A stretch of DNA of 64,000 nt, from the NCBI GenBank assembly GCA_965240325.2, contig OZ251224.1, forward strand, positions 372,001 through 436,000. Reading direction: 5' to 3'. Below are positions 20,658-31,872 of the stretch, piece after piece. Positions within the stretch are counted from its first letter, which is position 1, and every line of letters starts with the position of its first letter. The stretch is from Rebecca billardiae RCC1528 (lineage: Eukaryota > Haptophyta). Made by a program: the position numbers and the translations under genes. The notes beneath the pieces were generated by a model. The model was given only the letters and a program-made list of their open reading frames with translations. It was not told the DNA's origin and searched no databases.

Positions 20658-21815
20658 TCATGAGAGGGCCTCAGGCTCTGCATCCTCTCCCGCTTCGTCG
20701 GCGTCGACGTCGAGCTCTCCGCCAGAATCGCTCGGCAGCGCCACGTCTGCACTCGGCACGCCGCCGCTTCCACTGCCCGCATGCGTCCCGGCCGCGCCTG
20801 CCGCCGCCGCGCTCGCCTGCGCGCCGAGACTGCCGCCGTCTCCGCGCGCGTCGACCTCGCCGCCCGCAGCGCGCCACACGTCGGCGGCGGCGCGGAAGAC
20901 AATCGAGTGGCGCCACGCGAGCTCGTCCAGGTCTTTCGAGTAGCCGCCGCCAATCACCGTCGCCACGGGCACGCCGCGCTCCATGCACGCCTCGAGCACC
21001 CACGTGTCGCGCGCGCGCAGCCCGTCGCAGCTGAGCTCGAGATGGCCGAGCGCGTCGGAGGCGGCCGCGTCCACGCCCGCGTCGTAGAGCACGAGGTGCG
21101 GGCGGAAGTCGTCGAGGATGGGGGGCAGCGTCGCGCGGATCGCGTCGAGGTACGCGCCGTCCGACGTGCCCTTCGGCAGGTCGAGGTCGAAGTCGGAGGT
21201 CTGCTTTCGAAAGGGGAAGTTGGCGCCGCAGTGGGCGGAGTAGGTGAACACAGTCGGGTCGCGCTCAAAGATGGCGGCGGTGCCGTCGCCCTGGTGCACG
21301 TCGAGGTCGACGATCAGCACGCGCGCGCCGGGCTGGTCGTGCTGCACCTGCCGCGCCGCGATCGCGAGGTCGTTCAGGATCGTGAAGCCCGAGCCGAAGT
21401 CGTAGTGCGCGTGGTGCGTGCCGCCGCCCAGGTTGCACGCCAGCCCGTGCCTGAGCGCGAGCCGCGCGGCGAGGACGGTGCCGCCGCACTCGACGCGGGT
21501 GCGCTCGACGAGCTGCGGGCTCCACTCGAAGCCGATGCGGCGCATGACCTGCGGCGCGAGCAGCCCGTCGCAGAAGTCGGTGTAGTACTCGCGCGCGTGC
21601 ACGCGCAGGAAGAGCCCGTCCCCGGGCTCATCCGGCGGCCGCGAGATGTGCTCGGGCGTGATCACGCCGTCGCGGAGCAGGCGCGCGTGCAGGTCGGCGA
21701 ACTTGCTCATGCGGAAGCGGTGGCTCGACGGCCAAGGCTCGAAGCCGTACCGCGCGCTGTACACGTGCGGCAGCAGCCTGGGCAGCCCGGCGGCGCGCAT
21801 CGCTGCTTCGCGCAT
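20658..21815 (-). CDS. Histone deacetylase, class IV / bacterial-like type
   Basis: A 385-residue, single-exon protein. The ATG at 21815 is chosen; upstream codons to 21857 have no ATG. Motifs: GHRF-equivalent SSHRFRMSKFADL (about 31-42), LRVHAREYY (70-78), GGGTHHAHYDFGSGF (about 139-153 region, with the catalytic His pair near 134-135), IVDLDVHQGDGTA with zinc ligands Asp172/His174, DAGVDAAASDALGHL (third zinc ligand) and IGGGYSKDL (active-site Tyr). These are all the residues needed to remove acetyl groups from lysines by Zn hydrolysis. The short spacing and GLRARD helix place it with the HDAC11-like/bacterial class IV group rather than class I. A Gly/Ala/Ser/Asp/Glu-rich acidic tail follows. 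It is divergent from NPHP4 (190 bp between starts). Confidence 0.9.
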   Translation of the reverse strand: MREAAMRAAGLPRLLPHVYSARYGFEPWPSSHRFRMSKFADLHARLLRDGVITPEHISRPPDEPGDGLFLRVHAREYYTDFCDGLLAPQVMRRIGFEWSPQLVERTRVECGGTVLAARLALRHGLACNLGGGTHHAHYDFGSGFTILNDLAIAARQVQHDQPGARVLIVDLDVHQGDGTAAIFERDPTVFTYSAHCGANFPFRKQTSDFDLDLPKGTSDGAYLDAIRATLPPILDDFRPHLVLYDAGVDAAASDALGHLELSCDGLRARDTWVLEACMERGVPVATVIGGGYSKDLDELAWRHSIVFRAAADVWRAAGGEVDARGDGGSLGAQASAAAAGAAGTHAGSGSGGVPSADVALPSDSGGELDVDADEAGEDAEPEALS

Positions 21816-22005
21816 CTTGCCACCGGCCAACCAGTCCGGGCGCGCGCGCGCTGGCACCCTGGCACCGGAGTTGTCCAGCCCTTCTCCAATTCAAAAGGTT
21901 GACGGTGATGGCGCCGTTGTGAGGCGGCCGCACACAGCACCCACTTGACCCCACCCTCGGGCGGGGGCAGCACACGCGCGCACGCGGACGCGCGCACGAG
22001 TGAGC

Positions 22006-22483
22006 ATGCCGGGCCAGCCGTCTGACCGCCTCCTCGTCGAGCGCTGGGCGCACGTCGCCGCCGCCAACCGCGTGCTCCCGCTGCCGGCGGATGCGCAGCT
22101 GGGGCGGCAGACGCCCTTCTGCCTCGAGCTGATCGACCTCACGTCGGTGCCCCTGCCGCCCGCGCTGGTGCGCGCTCGGCGGTGCGCTCGAGCTCGTGAG
22201 GCTACCACCCCGCGCGGCGGACGCGCCCCCCGCGGCGGACCCGCGCACGCGCGTGTGCACATTTCACGCGGCGCGCGCTCGCGCGCACGCGGCGCCGCGC
22301 AGCGCGACGGCGCGCTCGGCACGGCCAAGATCGAGCTCAAGCTGGTGCTGAGCATGTACGACTCGAACACAAAGGCGTTCTTTGGACGATCCATCACCAC
22401 GCCGCCTCTGCCTGTGCGCGCCGACGACCCACCGCGCCCGCTCGGCCGGCGCGCGCGCGCCCTCGCCCAAACCAGCCTCACCG

Positions 22484-22527
<44 letters not shown>

Positions 22528-25500
22528 CGCGCGCGCGCGCGCGCGCGCGATCCGCCTCGCGCGCGCAGCTCGACCGGCGGCAGCTGTCGGGCGCTTCCCT
22601 GGGCGAGCTGCGGCTGGACCTGCCGCTGTACGCGCACACGCCCGTGGTCGACGCGCGCTGCGTGTGTGTCGCGCAGCTGGTGTTCAGCGTGCTGAGGCCG
22701 GGGCTGGAGGTGGGCGAGCAGAGCGGCGGCTGGGCGCTGCTGCCGCTCTTCGAGGGCGCGGCGCGGGCGCGGCAGCCCGCCGGCGCGGCGGTGCGCTCGG
22801 GCGCGCCGCCCGACGCCGGCGTCGGGCCCGACGCCCCCGCCGAGGCGCACGTGCCGTTGTACGACGGCTCCGCCGCCGCGCTGCTGCTCGCCGAAGGGCC
22901 GTACCCGTGGGGGGCGGCGGGCGGCGCGGCCGCGCCCTTCCGCGCGCTCGGCGGCGCGCGGCTGGCGTACTCGGTGCGCGCGCACCCGGTGCTGCTCGGG
23001 CCGGCGGGCTGCGCGCACCTCATGTCGCCGAGCGTACTCTACCCGGGCGAGCGCGCGCCGCCCGGCGTGCAGCAGGCGCCGGCCGCGCGCGCGCCCGCCT
23101 CCGGCGCTGCGCGCTCTGCGCTCGAGGCGCCGCGCCTCGCCAGCACGTTCGCGCTGGCGGTGGGCGTGGAGCTGCTCGTGCTGCCCGCGCAGCTGCTCGA
23201 GGCGCTCGGCGCGGCCGCGCGCGACGAGGCGCGCGCGCGCGCCGGCGGTGTCCCGCCCGGCTCGAGCTCTCGGCTCACGCTCGGCGCGCGCGGCGCGCGC
23301 TCGAGCGGAGCCGCGGCCGCGCCGGGCGCGGGCGCTGCCGGCGGCGGCGGCGGCGAGTGGACGGTGGGCTCGTACGCGCTGGCGCTGACGCTGCACAACG
23401 GGCACGTCGCGGTGGGCGAGCGCCGGCTGCTCGCGCTCGATGCGGAGCCGTACGACCCCGGCGGCGCCGCCGACGCCGCCGGCGCGTCGACGCGCGCGCA
23501 GCGGCGCGCGGGCGGCGCCGCCTCGGCTGCCGAGCGCGCTCCGAGCGCGCCCCGCCTGCTCGCGCTCACGCCGCGCGCGGGCGTGGACGACGGCGAGGTG
23601 GAGCTTCCCGGCGCGTTCGCGTCGAAGCACCTCGCCATCGCCTTCGAGCTGGAGGCCACGCTCACCCCGCCGCCGCCGCCGCCGGCCGACGCGGGCGCGG
23701 CGCGGCGCGGCGCGGCCGCTCCGGCGGCCGCGCCGCCCGCCGCGCCGCGCGCCGTCCTTCTGGCCGAGGGCCTTCTCGTGCCGTTCACGGGCGCGACGAT
23801 GCTGTGCGCGCACGGCACGCGCGTGCCGCTGGTGTTCGGCCCCGGCGTCAGCCGCTCCTCCTCGCGCGTGCTCGCCGCGCCCACCGCCGCCGCGGCGCGC
23901 GCCGCGCCCGCGCCCGCGCCGTCGGCCGTTGGACTTTTTGTGAGCGTCGGCCCTCGGGAGGTGCAGGCGTTTTCGCGCAGCCTGCCGGCGGTGCTGTCGA
24001 AGGAGAACGGAGTGCCGCCCGCGGAGGCGCAGGCCGTGGGCGCGCGCCTGCGCGCGGACGCCGCCACCGCGCGCGCCGACGCGCAGCGCGCCGCCGCGCC
24101 GCCGCCGGGCGGCGGCGGCGCGCGCGCCGATCGCTCGGCGGCGGCGTACGTCGCGCTCGGCGGCGGCCGCGTCGGCGCGCGCGCCGAGCCGCCGAGCTCG
24201 GAGGCGGAGCAGGCGGTGGCGACGCTGCAGCGCGCGTTCCGCGCGAAGCGCGGCGGCGGGGGCACGGCCGCGCAGTTCCGCGCGACGCGCGCGCGCGCGG
24301 GCGGGCTGATGCGCGCGTACACGGGCGAGCACGGCCGCGCGGCGTTTGGCGCGTGGCGCGAGCTCACGCGCGCGCTCGCGGCCGAGCGCGCGCGCACCTC
24401 CATCACGCTGCGCGCGCGCGACGTGACGCTGAGCGACGCGCTGGTGCCGTCGGCGGGGAGCGTGTACCTCGAGGCGGAGATCCCGACGCTCCGCTTCCCC
24501 GTGCGCTCCGCCCGCGTCCGCGCCGCGCGCGGCCCGCTCCCCCTCTCCTTCTCCGAGGAGGTCGCGCTGCTGGACGGCACGCGCCCGATGCGCGAGGCGA
24601 GCGCGGCGCTGGCGCGCGCCGACCCGTCGGAGCTCGACCTCGTGCTGCGGCTGTGCACGGCGCGCGGCGGGGCGGAGGGCGCGGGCGAGGCGCGCGGCGA
24701 GGCGCTCGTCTCGCTGTGGCAGCTCCTCCGCGCGCGCCGCGACGCCGTCGACCAGCACGTCCGCTTCGTCGACGGCGGCAGCGGGCGGCAGGTCGGCACG
24801 GCGCGGGTGTCCGTGGTGTGCGTGGCCGCGCTGCTGCGCGCGGCCGAGCACGCCGCTGCGGCCGTGCAGCCGGGCCTCGCGTCGGACCCGACGCTGGGCG
24901 CGCGGCTGCGCGGCGGCGCGCTCGAGCCGAGCACGCCGCTCACGCTCTCGCCCGCGCCCGGCCTCGCCGCCCCGTACGCCACCGCCGCCGGCCGCGCCGA
25001 GCTCGTCTCGCGCGCGCGCGAGCTCGACGCCTCGCGCGCCGCACCGCTCTCGCGCGCCGAGCGCGCACTCATCTGGGAGCTGCTGGAGGAGGGCGCGCGC
25101 CAGCCGGGGAGGTACGGGCCGGCGGAGGCGGGGACGCTGGGCGCGCTGGAGCACTGGTCGGAGGACGTGCGGCACGAGGTGCTCCTCCACTTCACCGCCT
25201 TCCTCCCGGCGCACTCGCAGCAGCAGCAGCGGCGCGCGGGCGCAGACGGCTCAGACGACGCGGCCGCGGCCGCGGACGAGGGCGCGGCGGGCGGGCCTGC
25301 GCGCGCGCCTCGCTCCGTGTACCTCACGCTGCAGTTCTACGACCACCAGCCGTGCACGACGCCGCGCGCGCTCGTCGCGCCCGCGGACGGCGCGGTGCCC
25401 GCCGCCGAGCTCGCGCGCCTCGGCGCCGCCGAGGCGCAGCCGCTACCGGCCGCGCTGCCGGCCGCGCGCGCAGGTGACGGGCTCCGGCCGAGCTCGGCCG

Positions 25501-28500
25501 CGGCGGTGGGCGGCGGCGTTGGCTATGTGGACGGCGCGACGGCGGCGCGCGCGGGGCAGGCCGCCGACCCGCTGCTCGCGCTCGCGACGGGCGGCGGAGG
25601 CGCCGCGCCCGCCGCGCAGCCGGCCGCCGACCCTTTGCTCGCGCTCGCCACCGGCGGAGGCGGAGGCGGCGGCGCGCCGCCCGCCGCCGCGTCCGCCGCC
25701 GACCCTTTGCTCGCGCTCGCCACCGGAGGCGGCGCGCAGCCCGGCGCGCCGCCGCCCGCCGACCCGCTGCTCGCGCTCGCCACCGGCGGCGGTGGCGGCG
25801 GCCCCGGCGCGCAGCCGGGCGCGGACCCGCTGCTCGCGCTCGCCACCGGCGGCGGTGGCGGCGCCGGCGCCGGCGCGGACCCGCTCCTCGCCGCGGCGAC
25901 CGGCGCGGCCGGCGCCGGCGCGCCCGCAGACCCGCTCGCGGACGAGGCGCGGCGCGCGCGCTCGGATCGGCTGCGCGCCGGCGGCGCGCCCGTGGCGGCG
26001 GCGGCGGCGGCGGCGCCGTCCGCCGCGGCGGCGGCGCTGATGCACGACAGCCGCGGCATGCGCGCGCCGCGCGGCGAGCGCGGCGCCGGCCTGCTCTGGG
26101 CGTACGACCGCTCGCGCGCGCGCGAGGGCGTGGGCCTGATGGTTCGTTTCACGGTCGAGCCGCCCGCGCCGCCGGACGCGGACGCGGAGGGCGCTCGCGA
26201 GTGGCGCGCGCGCGCCGCGCGCCGGTTCGCGGCGTACCTCGAGTCGCGCACGCTGTCGGTGGACGTGTGGGACGGGGACAGCCTGCTGCTGCTCGGCACG
26301 GCGCGCGTGCCCCTCGCGCCGCTGCTGCAGCCCGGCGCCTCCGAGCACGCGGGCTCGGCCGTGACCAAGCACTATGCGGCAGCGCACGTGCTCGCGTCCG
26401 CCTCGCTCCGCGCAGATGAGCCGCCGCCGCCCGCCGCGCGGCGCGCGGACGCGCGCGCCGCGCCGGTGGGCAGCGTGGGCACGCTGCAGCTGATGGCGGC
26501 GCGCGTCGCCACGCGCGTCGAGCCGCCGCCCCCGCCGCCCGGCGCCGCGCCCGACCCGAGCGCCGCCCACGCCGCCGCCGCCGCTGCCAAGGAGAATCGG
26601 CGGCCGCGCGGCGGCGGCTCCTCGCGCGCGCGCGCGGGCAACAAGGTGCGCGCGCGCGGCCTCGCGCAGGCCAAGTCGGGCGCGGGCGAGGCCGCGCGCG
26701 AGCTGCTCCGCTCGCGCGGGCTGGCGGACGAGGAGGGCGCGCTGCGCCGCGCGCTGCACCGCCAGCAGCGCCACGAGCGCCTCGGGCTCGCAGGCAGCGC
26801 GGGCGGCGTACGCGCGCGCACCGCGCCCGCGCACGGCGGCAATTTTGGCGGCGCGCCCGCGCGCGCGCCGCCCGCCACGGCCGCGGCGGGCGGCGCGGCG
26901 GACCCGCTGCTCGCGCTCGCCGGAGGCGGCGGCGCGCCGCCGCCCGCCACGCCCGCCGCGGCCGACCCGCTGCTCGCGCTCGCCACCGGCGGCGGCGCGC
27001 CGCCGGCCGGCACCGCCGCCGCCGCGTCCGCCGCCGACCCTTTGCTCGCGCTCGCCACCGGAGGCGGCACGCAGCCCGGCGCGCCGCCGCCCGCCGACCC
27101 GCTGCTCGCGCTCGCCACGGGCGGCGGCGGCGTGCCGCCCACGCCCGCCGCGCCGGGCGGCGCCGACCCGCTCCTCGCGCGCGCGCTCGCCGGCGGCGCG
27201 CCGGGCTCGACCGGCCCGGCCGCGGCCGACCCGATTGTGGCGAGCGCGCGCGCGCGGAAGCAGCAGCAGCAGCAGCAGCAGCAGCGCGGCGGCGCGCGCG
27301 GCTCCGCGGGCGAGGCGACGCCGTCGACGCGGCTCGCGCCGCACGACCCGGTGCGCGCGGCGGCGCACGCGCGCGTCTCGACGGGCCAGGCCGCGCTCGC
27401 CGTGCTCGCGGAGGCGCGCGCCTCCTCCAAAGCCGCGTCCATCTCCAGGCTGCTGCGCGCGGCCACCTCCTCCGTCGCGACCGTCTTCCCCTCGTATGGC
27501 AGCGCCGAGGTGTTCGAGCTGCGCTTCCGCAACCCGTACGCGGTGGAGCACGTGTTCGCGCTCGAGGTGGAGGACGCGGGGCTGGGGAGGGAGCCGGGCG
27601 GGCCGGCCGGCGGCGCGGCGCACGAGCTTCACCTGATCACCGACGGTGCCGAGCTGCGCGCGCACTACGCGGCCGGCCGGCTGAGTGTGCCCGCAGACGC
27701 GCAGATGCTGCTGGCCGCGTCGCGGCTCTTCTTGATGCCCGCGGAGGAGGTGGCGCTGCCCTTCAAGTTCCAGACGTGGCGCGCGGCACGGCACGCGGCG
27801 CCGCCGCCGGACGGCGCGAGCGGCGGCTCACACGTGCTCGGCGCGCTGCCCTCCGCTGACGAGCGCGCGCACATCGCGCCGCGCGACATCGCCGTGCGCG
27901 TGGCCAACGCGGCGGGCGAGGTGGTGCACGCGCTCACCGTCAAGGTGCGGCCGCAGCCGTTCGCCGTCTCGCAGACGTTCCGCTTCCACGCGGCGGAGGG
28001 CGAGATGCTGCGCGCGCGCGTGAAGGTGGGGCACGCGGGCGGCGGCGCGCTCGCCGCGGCGGAGACGCCGGTCGACGCGCACGCGCACGCCGCCACCTTT
28101 TGGGCGGAGGAGGCGGTGCGCGCGGACGGCGTTGGCGGCGCGCGGCGGCAGCACTGGTGCCGCTGCTCCGACCCCGACGTGGTGGTGGGCACGGAGGAGC
28201 CGGGCGGCGGCGCCGAGGGCGACGGCGGCGCCGGCCTCGAGCCGCCCGCCGTGTACATCAAGTACCGACCGGGCCGCGCGCCCGCCCTCCAGCGCTTCCT
28301 CGTCGCGCTCTACTCGGACGTGCACCTGACGGCGCTGCGCGAGGTGTGGGAGGTGTTTGTGCACGCGCACGCGCGAAGCGAGCTCACCGCCATCGTGGGC
28401 GAGCGCACGGCGGGGCAGCTGCTGCTCAAGGCGCCCGAGGGCATGGGCGCGGCCACGTGCGCGCGCGCGCGCCGCGCGAGCGCCGCGCGCGTGTGCGTGC

Positions 28501-29401
28501 GTGCGTGCGTGTGTGCGCCTGACGCGTGTCGGCCCGCCCCGCCGCGTGCCCGCGCGCCGCCTCCCGCCCGCGCCGCCGCGCCGCCGCGCGCCCGCGCCCG
28601 CCCGCCCGCGCCGGCAGTGTCGAGTGCTTCTCCTCCGACGAGCGCGTGCTCGCCTTCCCCGCGCAGCAGCCCACCACCCTCGTGCCGGGCAACCCGCGCG
28701 CGATGCCGTTCGTCGTGCGCCCGCCCCTCGCCACCGTCTCGCCGCGCACGGACGTGGTGGTGCACGCCGTGGACACCGCGCGCCGCGCGCTCATCGGTGC
28801 GCCGCGCCGCGCCGCGCGCGCGGCCACGCGCGAGCGCGCGCGCGGATGCGCGCGTTGCTCACGTGCGCTCGCCGCGCGCGCCGTGCGCGCCCTCCGCGCG
28901 CCAGGCTCCTACCTGGTGAGCATCCGCAACGTCGTCCCCGCGGTGAGCAAGTCGTACGACGTGACCGTCGAGATCGGCCGCGGCGCGAGCAAGGTGCAGC
29001 GCGCGCGCCCGCGCGCACCGCCCGCGCGCACCGCGCCGCGCCACCACGCGCGATGCGCGCTCACGCCCCGCCCGCGCGCGCCGCGCCCGCGCGCGCCGCG
29101 CCCGCAGCGCATCGCGCTGAGCAACCCGTACAAGGCGGAGCGGCTCTTCCGGCTGCACTCGTCGCGGCCCGACCTGCTCGCTTTCAAGCAGGAGACCCTC
29201 GCCGTGCCGGTGGGCGAGTTCCGGTACATCGGGCTCAAGTTCTCACCCGACCCGGCCATCAGCGCGGGCGTGGCCGACATCCTCGTGCTCGTCAACAACC
29301 GCGACGAGAAGAACGAGGAGGCCATGCTCGTGCGCGCGTCGTTCGTGCAGCCGGGAGGGCGCGGGGGCGTGGCGGCCGCCATGCTGGACGACGGCGAGTG
29401 A
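22006..29401 (+). CDS. NPHP4: Nephrocystin-4 homologue, ciliary transition-zone protein
   Basis: Six exons: 22006-22167, 22303-22413, 22569-28456, 28618-28796, 28905-28993, 29108-29401. Four donors are GTGCGC, the last GTGCAG; all phases fit and give 2240 residues. Recognition: exons 1-3 give PFCLELIDLTSV, KIELKLVLSMYDSNTKAFFG and LYAHTPVVDARCVCVAQLVF. Then come VPLYDGSAAALLL, LAYSVRAHPVLLGPAGCAHL, ALALTLHNGHVAV and KHLAIAFELEATL, in the order found in NPHP4. C-terminal MSP-like domains include LRFRNPYAVEHVFALEVED, VECFSSDERVLAFPAQQP and PDLLAFKQETLAVPVGEF. NPHP4 works with NPHP1/RPGRIP1L at the transition zone gating proteins into cilia. It is much longer than human NPHP4 because of Ala/Gly/Pro-rich insertions with 11 DPLLALAT-like repeats, a Q8 run and an IQ-like motif (LQRAFRAKR). 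The last exon has been copied downstream. Confidence 0.92.
22486..22527 (+). repeat. (CCCATG)7 hexanucleotide repeat in NPHP4 intron 2
   Basis: Seven exact CCCATG units are followed by a GC dinucleotide run, all inside the intron. Confidence 0.9.
25558..27190 (+). repeat. Coding repeats DPLLALATGGG in NPHP4
   Basis: Two clusters (about 25558-25930 and 26895-27190) encode six and five copies of ADPLLALATGGG or close variants, separated by Gly/Ala/Pro spacers of variable length. Clusters flank a folded-looking block (MVRFTVEPPA ... LSVDVWDGDSLLLLGTARV). Confidence 0.85.
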
Positions 29402-29937
29402 GCGACTCTCCAATGGCCCAATGTGTCTGTGACTGTCCGGACGGCGATAACTCCGCGGCCGCGCGCCGCCACGCCCACGGCCCCCGGGTACGGGCGGCAC
29501 GGCGAATGCGCGGCGCCTGACTGACTCACTAGTCACTGACTGCCCGACCTGTTCGGACGGCGCGGACACGTATATACTGTTATACGTGTCTGCTGCACTC
29601 GGCCCGGTGTAATTCGGCTGCCCGTTGCATGTAGTCACGGGGCACTACGCGGCGCATTAGTTATCAGATACTCACTACTCAGACTACATGCGCACCGCAG
29701 TACAAACAACATCACTCGTCCGATCAGCATGATACCTGTGACCGTTGTGGGCTGGCCAGGGTAGGGCTGGAGGCTTCGGCCGCCAGCCTGATCACCCGGA
29801 GCCCGTTATGGCCCGCGGTGCAGGGCGGAGCGCGTAGCGTGGAGCCCCGCCGGGGGCCCTCACTACGTTGTCAAAAAGATCTTTTGATCAAAGAAAAGGG
29901 GACGGGGGACGATTTTGAGGGCTGTTGGAGGGTGAGT

Positions 29938-30198
29938 CGGCTCTTCCGGCTGCACTCGTCGCGGCCCGACCTGCTCGCTTTCAAGCAGGAGACCCTCGCC
30001 GTGCCGGTGGGCGAGTTCCGGTACATCGGGCTCAAGTTCTCACCCGACCCGGCCATCAGCGCGGGCGTGGCCGACATCCTCGTGCTCGTCAACAACCGCG
30101 ACGAGAAGAACGAGGAGGCCATGCTCGTGCGCGCGTCGTTCGTGCAGCCGGGAGGGCGCGGGGGCGTGGCGGCCGCCATGCTGGACGACGGCGAGTGA
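29938..30198 (+). pseudogene. Copy 2 of the NPHP4 C-terminal exon
   Basis: Encodes the last 87 residues of NPHP4 (LFRLHSSRPDLLAFKQ ... MLDDGE) with the stop. It lacks the native splice acceptor and the first 11 codons of exon 6. It is open in frame with upstream R sequence back to a GTG at 29818, but that fusion has no ATG. Confidence 0.85.
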
Positions 30199-31611
30199 GC
30201 GACTCTCCAATGGCCCAATGTGTCTGTGACTGTCCGGACGGCGATAACTCCGCGGCCGCGCGCCGCCACGCCCACGGCCCCCGGGTACGGGCGGCACGGC
30301 GAATGCGCGGCGCCTGACTGACTCACTAGTCACTGACTGCCCGACCTGTTCGGACGGCGCGGACACGTATATACTGTTATACGTGTCTGCTGCACTCGGC
30401 CCGGTGTAATTCGGCTGCCCGTTGCATGTAGTCACGGGGCACTACGCGGCGCATTAGTTATCAGATACTCACTACTCAGACTACATGCGCACCGTCAGTA
30501 CAAACAACATCACTCGTCCGATCAGCATGATACCTGTGACCGTTGTGGGCTGGCCAGGGTAGGGCTGGAGGCTTCGGCCGCCAGCCTGATCACCCGGAGC
30601 CCGTTATGGCCCGCGGTGCAGGGCGGAGCGCGTAGCGTGGAGCCCCGCCGGGGGCCCTCACTACGTTGTCAAAAAGATCTTTTGATCAAAGAAAAGGGGA
30701 CGGGGGACGATTTTGAGGGCTGTTGGAGGGTGAGTTTTCGCTTTTTCGAGGGGTACATTGGCCCATTGCTTTGCATTAGCAAGACTCGATTGACGAAATA
30801 GCCGCGCCCGCTCCAATTCCATATCTACGGACGGACGTGAGCCTGTGGACGTGCATTTGTCAGTATATGATCTGGGGGCACTACGCGGCGCATTAGTTAT
30901 CAGATACTCACTACTCAGACTACATGCGCACCGCAGTACAAACAACATCACTCGTCCGATCAGCATGATACCTGTGACCGTTGTGGGCTGGCCAGGGTAG
31001 GGCTGGAGGCTTCGGCCGCCAGCCTGATCACCCGGAGCCCGTTATGGCCCGCGGTGCAGGGCGGAGCGCGTAGCGTGGAGCCCCGCCGGGGGCCCTCACT
31101 ACGTTGTCAAAAAGATCTTTTGATCAAAGAAAAGGGGACGGGGGACGATTTTGAGGGCTGTTGGAGGGTGAGTTTTCGCTTTTTCGAGGGGTACATTGGC
31201 CCATTGCTTTGCATTAGCAAGACTCGATTGACGAAATAGCCGCGCCCGCTCCAATTCCATATCTACGGACGGACGTGAGCCTGTGGACGTGCATTTGTCA
31301 GTATATGATCTGGGGGCACTACGCGGCGCATTAGTTATCAGATACTCACTACTCAGACTACATGCGCACCGCAGTACAAACAACATCACTCGTCCGATCA
31401 GCATGATACCTGTGACCGTTGTGGGCTGGCCAGGGTAGGGCTGGAGGCTTCGGCCGCCAGCCTGATCACCCGGAGCCCGTTATGGCCCGCGGTGCAGGGC
31501 GGAGCGCGTAGCGTGGAGCCCCGCCGGGGGCCCTCACTACGTTGTCAAAAAGATCTTTTGATCAAAGAAAAGGGGACGGGGGACGATTTTGAGGGCTGTT
31601 GGAGGGTGAGT

Positions 31612-31872
31612 CGGCTCTTCCGGCTGCACTCGTCGCGGCCCGACCTGCTCGCTTTCAAGCAGGAGACCCTCGCCGTGCCGGTGGGCGAGTTCCGGTACAT
31701 CGGGCTCAAGTTCTCACCCGACCCGGCCATCAGCGCGGGCGTGGCCGACATCCTCGTGCTCGTCAACAACCGCGACGAGAAGAACGAGGAGGCCATGCTC
31801 GTGCGCGCGTCGTTCGTGCAGCCGGGAGGGCGCGGGGGCGTGGCGGCCGCCATGCTGGACGACGGCGAGTGA
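31612..31872 (+). pseudogene. Copy 3 of the NPHP4 C-terminal exon
   Basis: Apparently identical to copy 2 and placed in the second 1674-bp unit. It has the same junction (R ending GGTGAGT, then CGGCTCTTCC) and the same ATG-less in-frame extension into R (from 31492). Confidence 0.85.

Noticed and set aside
21891-25214. Minus-strand frame of 1107 codons over NPHP4
   Set aside because: Composition is almost only Arg, Ala, Gly and Glu, without ordered segments. The plus-strand frame carries recognisable NPHP4 blocks.
22382-25477. Second plus-strand frame of 1031 codons over NPHP4
   Set aside because: It is an out-of-frame reading of the same bases as exon 3 and consists of Arg/Ala/Gly runs.
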